DNA of 64,000 nucleotides from Phoenix dactylifera (taxonomy: Eukaryota; Streptophyta; Magnoliopsida; Arecales; Arecaceae): NCBI RefSeq assembly GCF_009389715.1, contig NW_024067783.1:1-64000 (forward strand), given 5' to 3'. The first letter of the stretch is position 1. Every line of letters begins with the position of its first letter. The notes beneath the pieces were generated by a model. It saw only the letters and a program-made list of their open reading frames with translations, was not told the DNA's origin and searched no databases. The position numbers were made by a program, and so were the translations under genes. Positions 47,205 to 57,743 of this stretch are shown here, one piece after another.

Positions 47205-48646
47205 ACATGAAGGCAAAGGTATGTGTATATTAGTCAGAATTATTTTTCTAGTTTTGTAGGTCTTATTTTCTGGATATCAGCAGCTCAAGGTATTCCTCTT
47301 CTCTCCAATATTATTTTCTCTACTGTCTCTCGTATATAGTTTTCTTGTATCTATTACATTGAGGACAATGCAATATTTAAGTTGGGGGGAGGGAAATATT
47401 TTGATTAAAAAAAAAAAAACATGTTTTTGTATTTGATTTATTGCAAATGCACATGCATTGGGTTTGTGCAACTATTAAAGCAAGGAACACATGCATACCA
47501 TGATTGATCAGAGATCTATTATTAGATCCCCGCACATGTACTTAATGATTACAGGAAGGCCTCAGGAGTTCACGTTTGTTTAATGCATTTTTATTAAGCT
47601 ATATCTGTAAAAGAAGTACGAGTATCCTTGTCCGTACTATAAGGTTCATGATTTGGTTTTCACATAAAGATAGAGGTTGAATACACCGGCTAGATCATCT
47701 AAGTGTCTTATGTTCCAACCTTGGTTGACCTATAGTCACGATACAGTCACATTATATGGTTCAGTTTACCTTCTCTATTCTAAAAAAAATAATAATAAAA
47801 AAATAAATAAGGAGATGACAAGTCTAACCTCGTGGCGTAGTCTGGTTCGAGTAATTAAGCCCGAGGGGTGTTTCACCTAATGCCTTGAGCCAACTGGATC
47901 AGGAGTCATTGGCCGAAAACTCGCTACATGGACCTTGCTAGAGCCTAAGGGGGTTGGACTATTGTAATCACCATATGTCTTTAAATAAAAAAAAAAAAGC
48001 ATGAATAGGGTTGGTCGGGCTGAACCCAGTGACATGTGGTAATGACTGGTTTGACTCCATTGTGTTGGACCTCTGTGTACTTTGGATATCTAGTTGGGAT
48101 TGATAGCTCTTTCTTTACATGCGAACCATTCTTGACGAATGTAGACAACATGTGATATTCTGAAAATTTGATAGATCAGGTTCTAATAAACTGTAGTAAA
48201 CACTTGCGAACTTGAGTAGTGCACCTAAAATTCAAGCGGTACCATATTGTGGTGGAGGTATTAGTGCTCTATGAAAGTCATTCTGTTTATGCACACTACA
48301 CTTTATTATTCCCCTTGCTTTGATAGTTGCCAAGCTTAAGAAAAATATATATCACATGTGTATTAGCTTAGGATTTATTTCATGTCATATCATTCATGAT
48401 GTTTGTGGGTAACATCCCTGAAAACCCTCACGAGACAACACTCGTCCACTAGGGTAACCTAGGGGTTTAACGGCTTGTTGCACGTGCCAAGTGCAATCGT
48501 GATGCACTACGAAAGTGGGTACATATCTTAGTTTTTATGTCTTTAGCTTTAATAAAAAGTCAAAGGATTGACCAACACTTTTTGTACTCTCATGTTATTG
48601 TTTACTCTGAATTGCAAGGGACTAGCAATAAGCTAGTTAGGGGGTG
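47205..48646 (+). other. Athila-like element 3' non-coding region
   Basis: 1.44 kb without a supported gene. An internal purine tract AAGTTGGGGGGAGGG lies at 47379-47393, and the terminal polypurine tract AGTTAGGGGGTG at 48635-48646 directly precedes the 3' LTR. Athila elements often carry an env-like frame here; none was seen. Confidence 0.7.
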
Positions 48647-50214
48647 TGATGAGAGCACAAAAGTGCGATCTACATACTACTTAAATTAATATTATTGCTA
48701 ACAAATAATGACAAAAGTGCTGCATTAATTTCATATTTTTATTTGGCACAGAACAGAGTTTAAATGCGCATTGGGTCTAAAAAGATGCATCACCGCAGGT
48801 GACTAGCCAGCTGTATGGATCAATCCCAGTTATACACTAGAAGAAGGCTGAGTTCAGCCGTCCAATTCACTGCAACGGATTTCTAATAACCTGTGCATCT
48901 CATTTCGATGGGGCCCGCATTCATCCCATCCTTCCGCAATGAAACAAGCAAGGAATCCCAAGTCCCGTGATCATCCCGTGATCACCTCCCACGCATCTGC
49001 CGCCGCCTCCACTGATTCCTCACATCCCAAATCCCGTGAATGGTCCCAGCGTCCGTGAAACTCCCCTGCATCCCGTCCACCGCATCATCCCGTATCAGCC
49101 ACCCCGTCTTCACTACATTCCAGCCGAGATCAGCGCCTCCCAGCAGCCCGTGACCAGCTCCCGTGCACAATCCCGGCGTCCGCCTCCTTCCCGAGCCCAA
49201 CGCTCGTTCATCCACCTCTTCCAAGCATCCCGCCTACAGCCGTCCGTGAGCAGCGTCCCAGGATCCCAGCGTCCGAAGATCCCGCCGCAGCTCTCATCCA
49301 TTTCAACCTCCCAGACCTCATCTCCCTCGCACGATCATCGGCGTCCGTTCTTGGCGCCGGATCCGCCCGCAATCTCCTCCACAGCGTCCGCCCGCAACCT
49401 CCTCTCCACGCGCGATCAGGGGAATCCTAGCCTGACCATGGGCTCTGGGGCGATCTATATGAAGAGATCCTTCTCGGCTGGGGAGGGTAGCTCTCATTCG
49501 AAAAGGGGCTATCGAAGAGGAGAAACAGAGGAGGGCGTCGGGCTGCTGCAGAGGTTTCAAACGAAAAAAAAAAAAAAGGAAACAGGGGATGCCCTGTTTC
49601 CGAAAATAAAAAGAAAAAAAAAAAATAGAGAGTGAGTAAGGGAGGGATGTTGATGTTTTTAATGGAAGGCTAAAGTCCTTTTGGCAAAGGGTGATGGATG
49701 AATCCTTGTCATATTGCTTTCATCAAGTATACTCTAATCTTTTATTCTAATTGTTTTATATCTATTGGTATGTGTTGAATTCTTGAATATTTATTTGATA
49801 GATCTTTTATGGTTTATATATATATAGATGCATGGATTGTTTCGATTTTTGATTTGTCGTAGACGTAACCGGCACGATAAATACTTAGATGTTGAATTCA
49901 TGTTTTCAGATTGTATACTCCATGATTAGAACTACTCTATCTTATTAATCTTTAATCAAGAATCGCCGAGTTTATTTATTGAAAGTAATATTGTTAAGGA
50001 GGATTCCGGATCCCTAGCCTTCTCTATATTCTTGAACGTTGTTTAATCACATATTATTCTCTGTTTTTAATTTCTAAAGATCAACTAAAAATTACATCGA
50101 AAGATTACGCTAAGAATCCATAGATCGTTCCCTGAGGAATCGACCTCGGACTCCCGAGTTATATTACTTGTGCGATTCTCCTGCACTTGGGAGAGCAGTT
50201 TTATTTTTGCACCA
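48647..50214 (+). repeat. Athila-like element 3' LTR
   Basis: 1,568 bp, about 99.4% identical by eye to 38974-40540. Differences noted include GATCAG/GAACAG, ACCGAT/ACGGAT, CATTCC/CATCCC, CATGTT/CATATT and CGTTTCC/CGTTCCC. It is followed at once by the CCTGC duplicate. Confidence 0.93.
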
Positions 50215-50219
50215 CCTGC

Positions 50220-50279
50220 ATCATCATCTCTTTGTCCTTTCTATTTTTTTCTTTTTTTATATTGAGAATTGGATGGAAA
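50220..50279 (+). other. Host spacer between two elements
   Basis: Only about 60 bp of unit spacer (matching 26119-26176) separates the Athila-like element from the Tekay-like element. Its last five bases, GGAAA (50275-50279), are the target duplicate of the latter. Confidence 0.8.
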
Positions 50280-52658
50280 TGTAAAAACCCAAAAAAAAAA
50301 GGAAAGGGGGACGGGCCGGCCCGAAAAGACCGGGCCCATCCCTTTATCACGATCGTGCCCTAGGCACGATCGTGGTGGACGAAGGGAGGGTGCAAGGGGG
50401 GACGACGGCGGCGGCGTTGGAGAGGTGACTCGCCGGAGGAGACCGAGCGCCGGAGACCCGAGATCCGGCCGGCTGCGGGGGAAGCCCTCCTCTTTTCTTC
50501 GGTGATTTTTAATCCGGGTTGCTCACGAACTCTTCCTCCGATCCTCGCCGGAAAGGTCGCCGGAACGCGCCGTCGGACCGAGGTAAGTGGGGCTCCCTTC
50601 CTTATGTTTCATTTTCTGGACTTAAGGCGGTGATGGTGGGAATTTGGCCGGTGAGATCATCAAAGGAGGATCCGATACAGGGGTACCCTGTTTCGGCTTT
50701 TCTTTTCGGATCTTGCCGCCGGCCGCCGGCCGCCGGGATTGGCTGAGGTCCATGGCGGTGGGGTGGTCGGGATATGGGAGGTCGGAGAGGGATTTTCTAG
50801 GGTTATTGGAGCAAGGGAGTGATGGATCCGAGGTCTTCTTCCTCATGACTCCATCTCCTCCCTTCTCCCCTTTCCCTCTCGTCGGCGGTGAAGATGGCGA
50901 CTGGCCACCGGCGGCGACGGCAGCGGCAGTCGTGGGCTGCCTGGGTTGCCGTCGGGTGGGAGGGGGACCGAGCCACTCTTATGAGGGCTTTCGGTGGAAG
51001 AAGAAGAAGAAGAAGGAGAAGAAGAAAAAGAAGAAGAAGAGGAGGAGACCTCTTCTTCTCTCTTTCTCTTGGCTAGCCACCATCGCCGGCGACTGCGGCA
51101 GGGGCGGCCGACGATGGTTCGGCCAATGGTGGCCGAGGGTGGGGAAGGTGAGGGCACAGCCACCCTGGCTGTTGCCCTTGGACCAAAGAGGTGGAGGAAG
51201 AACCCTTCTCTCTCATCCACCCCTTCTTTTGGTCTCTTCACCGGGACCGATTATCGTCGCGGCGTGGCTGCGGCTATGGCTGGCGACGACGTAGGCTGGT
51301 GGTACAAGGTGGGAGTCGGGCTATCCCGACTGCCCTAGATCTGGAAGAATTGAGATGTTTGGAGACCTGATGATGGACCCCATAACAGATGAGAATTATG
51401 GTTCAGAATATTTTAATATTAAATAATTTAGTTGTGATTTATAATTAATGTTGTAGGAAAAGAGTCAGCGGTGCCAGGAGATTTTGATCAGGGGACTCAG
51501 CACTCCAGCGCATAGGTTGTGATTCGGATCCGTGGTAACGTCAGTCTACAATTTCTGTAAGAATCCCTACATCTGAGCACTTCTATGCATATATCTGATT
51601 TATCGTTGGATTTATTTTATAATTATGTTGTTATTATTTTATGAGCTGATGTGATACCTATGAGGCCTGAATTTTTGTTTGTTAGAAAAATATTGAAATC
51701 AATTCATTTGAAAAGAAATAATAGATTTTTGAGAATTCCCTCTTCTAAGATCACATCTTGGAACGGCAACGGGAAGGGATGGGATCAAGCTGCTTTAACG
51801 CGAGTCTTTCCTGAAGATGAAGAAGTGGATAAGACGAGATGTGCACTGTTCGCAGTGTATGAAAATGTGAGAAATGATTGAAATTTGATTAAACATGTAA
51901 AACTGGACATGTAGAATGGGTTGGGCTAACCTTGTCATGAGATAGCCTCTACGAGCTTATGCGTAGGATAGCTGCCACGAGCCGATGCGTGGGATAGCCT
52001 CCACGGGCTTACGCGTGGGATAGCCTCTACGAGCTTATGTGTAGGATAGCCTCTACGGGCTTACGCGTGGGATAGCTGCCACGAGCTTATCTGTGGGATT
52101 TGTGCAGTCTTGGACTGGAACATGAACTTGGTTAGTCCAAAGCCAGAATTGAAAAGTCTGAAAACTTGAGAATCAGAGTAATACGGGAATTGATCACATA
52201 ATGTGAAAAAGAATTTATGTGTATGAAATGGTTACATATATTTGCTATTTGTTGAGCCTTTGAAATGATGAAATGATATTATTTTGATGTTTTGATCATT
52301 TTATTATTATTACTGTGTGTGGCTGTTGGGATTCTTACTGGGCTGGAAAAGCTCATACTACTCTTACTTTCTTTTTCAGAGGCACTGGATTTGTAAAGTC
52401 CATCAAGTGGGATGAGAAATGAGATCAGTATGGAGTCTGACTGCTAGATAGATAGAAATTAATTTATCTTTTGCTTATGGACATTTGAATTTATGTAATC
52501 ATTCAGTACATTTTGGTTGGTTTGGTTTAATTACATTAATCATGGAATTATTGGAATTAATTGTTTATCTTAGGCCTTGCATGATCTTTAGGGCACTGCT
52601 CTAGAGCTCATGCGGCCGGTCACGTACCGGACCCGGGTGATGGGTTCGGGGCGTGACA
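50280..52658 (+). repeat. Tekay-like 5' LTR
   Basis: 2,379 bp from TGTAAAAACCC to GGGGCGTGACA. It has a GC-rich first kilobase with a GAAGAAG run (50996-51047), a palindrome ATCACGATCGTGCCCTAGGC then ACGATCGTG near 50347-50373, and the hairpin array at 51941-52098. It carries about 120 bp (51739-51860) absent from the downstream LTR. Long frames in both strands are products of GC-rich composition. Confidence 0.9.
51941..52098. repeat. Hairpin repeat array in Tekay-like 5' LTR (6 units)
   Basis: Six units of about 26 bp, GATAGCCTCTACGAGCTTATG then CGTAG or a variant. Stems alternate between CTACG/CGTAG and CCACG/CGTGG around 8-base loops AGCTTATG, AGCCGATG or GGCTTACG. Both sides change together in most units. 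Confidence 0.88.
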
Positions 52659-52661
52659 GAG

Positions 52662-52673
52662 TGGTATCAGAGC
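52662..52673 (+). other. Primer-binding site (tRNA-iMet type)
   Basis: TGGTATCAGAGC three bases after the LTR end, complementary to initiator tRNA-Met and usual for Tekay-type chromoviruses. A second copy follows the downstream LTR at about 60054. Confidence 0.9.
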
Positions 52674-52840
52674 TTAAAGTTAAGGTATCCTAGGGTTTAG
52701 GCTCGAGTAAACCTGAGTGGAAGAAAATCACTAAACATGTAAGATATTAAAATGGTGTGATTAGCATATGAAGGATGCAAAATTTGTCTCAGTTTGATAA
52801 TCTTGATGCTGAAAAAAAAAAAGAATTTGTGTAAGTGGAT

Positions 52841-54197
52841 ATGGTGCGAGGGCGTGGTCGAGGGCGTGCCCGAAAGCCGACCCGATTTGCAGATGGCTCC
52901 ACGGCTTGGGCACCCTCTGGACAGCAGGAAGGTACATCAGCCATGCCGACTCGGAATGTGCCACAGCAGGAGCACACTATTGACCCTACTGGCAGTACTC
53001 CAGAGATGGGAACTCCGAAGATTGGGACATCCGAAGGACCAAGTATTCAGCTTGAGGAGACGATAAGTGCTTCACAGTTGATGCAAATGATGGTGCAACA
53101 GCAAGCTGCTGCCAGAGCAGACATGATGAGGATGGTAGAGGTGCAGCAACAGTTCTTGCAGCAACAGTTGCAGCAGCAGCAAGCAATGTATCAACAATAG
53201 CAACCGCAACAACAACAGTTCCAAGGCACTACAGCTCAGCCGGAGCACCGAGTCAGTCTGTTGGATTTTCAGAGGTATGCACCGCCAGCATTTAAAGGTA
53301 CGGCTGACCCGATGGAGGCTGATAGCTGGCTGAAACAGATTGAGAAAGTCTTTCAAGCTCTGAGGTGCCCTGATGAGGAGAAAGTCCTTTTTGCCACCTT
53401 TATGTTACAGGGTGAGGCAGCTGACTGGTGGGAGATGGAGAAAGGGAAGCTTGGTCCGGATGATGCCCCCTTCAATTAGGAAGAATTTAAAAAGGTTTTT
53501 CATGAGAAGTATTTTTCACAGGGTATCCGATTCCAGAAATATAGGGAGTTTGACCGACTGGAGTAGGGTGATATTACAGTTGCTCAGTATGCAGCAAAGT
53601 TTGAAGAGATGTCCCGATATGCTCCGACCTTGATATCAGAGGATAGTGACCGAGCAAGAAAATTTGAAAATGGACTCAGGGGACGGATTCAACAACAAGT
53701 CGCTACTTTTGAACTGTCTAGTTATAAAGATGTGGTTAACAAAGCTCTGGTGATAGAAAAAGGGCTTGACAATGCCCAGGCTGCTAGAGAAAAGAATATG
53801 AAGAAAATGTTTCGATCTACTGATTCTCCGAGCCAGAATAGTAAACCCTTCAAGTCAAAGGATCAGAGACTGAATCAAGTTGTCACCAGAGACAGAGGTC
53901 AAGCCCGAGGTTCCATTAGATGCTACAGATGTGGAGGACCTCATCTTAAGCGAGATTGCACTTGGATTAGAGGGACATGTTTTTCTTGTGGTCAAGAAGG
54001 GCATAAGGCTGTTGTATGTCCTAGTGGAAAAGAACCGCAGAGGCGACAGGCACCTCAGTCCTCTCAGAGAGCCTCTATAAACCGAGCACCTCAGGAGGGA
54101 CAGCAGCAAGAGGGAGGGCAGTAGAGGCCTAGGACCCAGGGGCGGGTCTATGCACTCACAGAGCAGGATAACAAGGCCTCTAATTCATTGGTGACAG
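52841..54197 (+). pseudogene. Tekay-like gag, with in-frame stops
   Basis: Starts MVRGRGRGRARKPTRFADG. A Gln-rich stretch precedes the gag core (LLDFQRYAPPAFKGTADPME, FMLQGEAADWWEME, EEFKKVFHEKYFSQGIRFQK, VAQYAAKFEEMSRYAP). It ends with tandem zinc knuckles (CYRCGGPHLKRDC; CFSCGQEGHKAVVC). Four in-frame stops, all TAG, interrupt it at 53198, 53477, 53564 and 54122. One stands where Trp is usual (TGG to TAG) and at least two where Gln is likely (CAG to TAG). The frame is otherwise continuous with no shift. It ends at a splice-donor-like site rather than at a shift into protease. Confidence 0.88.
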
Positions 54198-54315
54198 GTA
54201 ATAAATCCATCCCTAATATTTTCTTTTGTTGGCATATCATAAAATTTGGTTAGGTTATATATGTTGTGCATGTATGGATAAAGATTGTGATTAGGTGCCT
54301 TGTGACTATGTACAG
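54198..54315 (+). other. Probable intron between gag and protease
   Basis: 118 bp, starting GTAATAAATCC after ACAG and ending CTATGTACAG before GAATG. It is T-rich (TTTTCTTTTGTTGG) and has stops in the reading frame. Removing it joins the gag codon Thr plus split Gly exactly to MIRLMSYDANILFDSGATHS in the correct frame, giving a continuous gag-protease border with no missing residues by family comparison. Confidence 0.72.
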
Positions 54316-57300
54316 GAATGATTAGGTTAATGTCATATGATGCAAATATTTTATTTGACTCTGGTGCTACCCACTCATTCATATCGGCCAATTTTGTTAG
54401 AAAGAATCCGGAAATATCACCGGTGCCATTAGAATTTGATCTTTGTGTCTCAACGCCAAGTGGAGATGTTATATTAGTTAATTCAGTTTGCAAGAACTGT
54501 ATTTTGGGCGTTGAGGACAGGGAAATAAATGCAGACTTGTTGGTCTTAGAGATGAATGACTTTGATTTGATTCTTGGAATGGACTGGTAGGCAGCATACC
54601 ATGCTACTGTTGATTATTTTGAGAAAACGATCAAGTTTCAGATCACTGGTCAGCCAGTGTTTGGGTTGGTGGGTAGCAAGTCACCTCATCAAATAAAATT
54701 AATCTCAGCTCTACAGGCTAAGAAGCTTCTTGCAAAAGATTGTGAAGGATTCTTAGCTGCTGTGTTAGACACATAGAAAGAGGAGCCCAAGTTAGAGGAT
54801 ATTCCAGTAGTGACAGAGTTTCCAGATGTGTTTCCAGATGAATTGCCAGAATTACCCCCTGATAGGAAGATTGAGTTCTCCATCGACTTAATTCCTGGCA
54901 CTGGTCCAATATCAAAAGCTCCATATCGAATGGCTCCAGCTGAATTGAAAGAGTTGAAGGAACAACTACAGGAGTTACTGGATAAAGGTTTTATCAGGCC
55001 TAGTGTTTCTCCTTGGGGCACTCATGTATTATTTGTGAAAAAGAAAGACAGTAGCCTCCGACTCTGTATAGACTACCGGGAACTAAACAGAGTGACAGTA
55101 CGGAATAAATATCCACTACCAAGGATTGATGATTTGTTTGATCAGTTGCAAGGGGCTCAGATTTTCTCGAAAATTGATCTTTGTTCTGGTTACCACCAAT
55201 TGAAAATAAAGGCAGAGGATGTACCCAAGACAGCTTTCAGGACCAGATACGGGCATTATGAATTTTTGGTCATGCCTTTTGGTTTGACAAATGCACCGGC
55301 TGCCTTCATTGATCTTATGAATCGCATATTTAAACCTTATCTGGATCAATTTGTAGTAGTGTTCATTGATGATATTTTGGTGTATTCAAAGAGCCCACAG
55401 GAACATGAGAACATCTAAGGGTTGTATTGCAAATTCTTAGAGAAAAGAAGCTGTATGCTAAGCTATCAAAGTGTGAATTCTGGTTGGATAGCATTTCTTT
55501 TCTTGGGCATGTGATCTCCAAAGAAGGTGTCTCTGTTGATCCAATGAAAGTGGAGGCGGTAGTTAGGTGGTGTAGACCTACCAATGTAACTGAAGTGCGC
55601 AGCTTCTTAGGATTGGCTGGATATTACAGAAGATTTGTTGAGGGGTTCTCCCGTATTGCCATGCCTCTAAGTCGCTTGACTCAGAAGCAAGTAAAGTTTG
55701 AATGGACAGATGACTGTGAACAGAGTTTTCAAGAGCTGAAAAAGCGTCTAGTGACAGCCCCAGTGCTAGCTATTCCATCTGGAACAGAAGGCTTCACCAT
55801 CTACAGTGATGCATCTCGTAAAGGACTTGGGTGTGTTCTGATGCAGAATGGGAAGGTGATAGCTTATGCCTCTAGACAGTTAAAGTCATATGAACAGAAT
55901 TACCCTACACATGATTTAGAGTTGGCAGTGGTAGTTTTTGCTCTGAAGATATGGAGGCATTACTTGTATGGAGAACACTGTGAGGTTTTCACAGATCATA
56001 AGAGTTTGAAGTATATCTTCACACAGAAGGAGCTGAATTTGAGGCAAAGAAGATGGCTAGAACTACTGAAGGATTATGACCTGACTATCAGTTACCATCC
56101 GGGGAAAGCAAATGTAGTGGCTGATGCTTTGAGCAGAAAATTCTCAAGTGGACTGGTAGCATGGATCACTACACAGAAGTATATTCTATTAGATTTAGAG
56201 AGATCAGGGATCGAGATACGACTACATGATCCTAAGGTACAATTGGCTACCCTCATAGTGCAACCTACTCTGATTGAAAAGATCAAGATGTCTCAGAGAG
56301 AGGATCCAGAGTTACAGAAGATCAGAGAAATACTAGAGTCGGGTGTGCAATCAGAATTCCGAGTGCATGAAGATGGCTCTTTAAGATTCAGGAACAGGGT
56401 ATGTGTGCCGAAAGTACCTGAAATGAAGAAAGAGATTCTTGATGAGGCCCATAACTCAGCTTATATAGTGCATCCAGGAGGTACTAAAATGTACCGGGAT
56501 TTTAAAGAAAATTTTTGGTGGAGTGGCATGAAGCGAGATATAGCTCAGTATGTTGCATAGTGTTTAGTGTGTCAGCAAGTAAAAGCGGAGCATCAGAGGC
56601 CTGCTGGACCACTACAGTCTCTTCTCATTCCTCAGTGGAAGTGGAAGCATATCACCATGGATTTTGTGACTGCTTTGCCTAAGACTCCTCGGGGTAATGA
56701 TGCAGTGTGGGTGATTGTTGACCGACTGACCAAGTCAGCACATTTCTTGCCTTTTAGAGTTGGCATTTCTTTGGAGAAATTGGCAAGTATGTACATAGAG
56801 CAAATTGTGAGGCTGCGCGGGATTCCAGTTCAATTATGTCTGACAGAGATACTAGATTTGTGTCACAATTTTGGAAGAGCCTTCATAAAGCTCTGGGTAC
56901 AAGACTGGACTTCAGTACAGCTTTTCATCCACAAACTGATGGACAGTCGGAGCGCACTATTCAGATCTTGGAGGATATGTTAAGGGCTTGTGTCATGGAT
57001 TTGGGTGGTGCTTGGGATAGTTATTTATCGCTGGTTGAGTTTGCCTATAACAATAGTTATCAGGCCAGTATTCAGATGGCCCCTTTTAAGGCATTGTATG
57101 GCAGGAAATGCTGATCTCCAATCTATTGGGATGATGTGGAAGAAAGAAAAGTATTGGGTACTGAGATAGTACAACAAACTATGGATAAGATACAGGTGAT
57201 CAGAGAACGACTCCTTATAGCTCAGAGTAGACAAAAGAGTTATGCTGACAATAGGAGAAGAGAACTGGAGTTCCAGGTTGGTGATCATGTTTTCTTGAAA

Positions 57301-57741
57301 GTATCTCCTACTAACGGTGTGATGAGGTTCGGGGTTCGTGAAAAATTGAGCCCTAGGTATGTTGGTCCGTTTGAGATCTTGGACAGAGTTGGAGAAGTGG
57401 CATATCGTTTGGCTTTACCACCAGCTTTATCAAATGTGCATAATGTATTTCATGTTTCAATGCTGAGAAAATATATTCCGGACCCGAACCATGTGGTAAA
57501 TTTTGAGCCTATAAGTCTGCATGAGGATCTGACTTATGAAGAGTACCCGGTACGGATTGTGGATAGAAAGGATCAAGTGTTGCGACGTCGGACCATTCCT
57601 TATGTAAAGGTGCAATGGAGCAACCACTCCGAAAGAGAGGCCACTTGGGAGCTCGAGAAAGAAATAAAAGCCAAACACCCTCAACTCTTTGGTATTCCAG
57701 GTACGTTAATTTCGTGGACAAAATTTTTTTTAGGAGGGGAG
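54316..57741 (+). pseudogene. Tekay-like pol with chromodomain, broken
   Basis: Protease (ILFDSGATHSF), reverse transcriptase ([24 protein letters not shown] near 55365), RNase H ([31 protein letters not shown]), integrase (HHCC with [16 protein letters not shown] residues at MDFVTALP, SDRDTRF and HPQTDGQSE) and a C-terminal chromodomain (YPVRIVDRKDQVLRRRTIPY, then VKVQWSNHSEREATWE). The chromodomain in this clade steers integration to chromatin. Lesions: TAG at 54588, 54776 (approximately) and 56558; TGA at 57112; one-base losses near 55410 and 56832. The stop-free segment at the end reads on into the LTR. Catalytic residues are otherwise in place. Confidence 0.9.
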
Positions 57742-57743
57742 AA

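Larger units (their letters stand above)
38974..50214 (+). mobile_element. Athila-like Ty3/gypsy retrotransposon, full length
   Basis: 11,241 bp element with two LTRs (1,567 and 1,568 bp), a tRNA-Asp-type primer site, gag-protease, pol and a polypurine tract. It is flanked by CCTGC at 38969-38973 and 50215-50219; unit 1 keeps the empty site at 26114. LTRs begin TGATGAGAGCAC and end TTTTTGCACCA. By eye they differ at about nine bases plus poly-A length, so the insertion is young (order of 0.2-0.5 million years under commonly assumed plant rates). Despite this, pol carries several disabling lesions. No envelope-like frame was found in the 1.4 kb after integrase. Lineage assignment rests on the primer site and on gag and integrase style. 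Confidence 0.95.

Noticed and set aside
47205-48646. Envelope-like gene expected in Athila elements
   Set aside because: No frame above about 70 codons and no transmembrane pattern in this stretch.
50644-51294. 216-218 codon Gly/Pro/Trp/Lys-rich frames in Tekay-like LTRs (also 58106-58762)
   Set aside because: GC-rich LTR sequence with a GAAGAAG microsatellite; frames on the opposite strand are just as long.
52841-54124. Amber codon readthrough or reassignment in the Tekay-like gag
   Set aside because: The excess of TAG is better explained by C-to-T decay; TGA and frameshifts also occur, and plant nuclear genes use TAG as stop.
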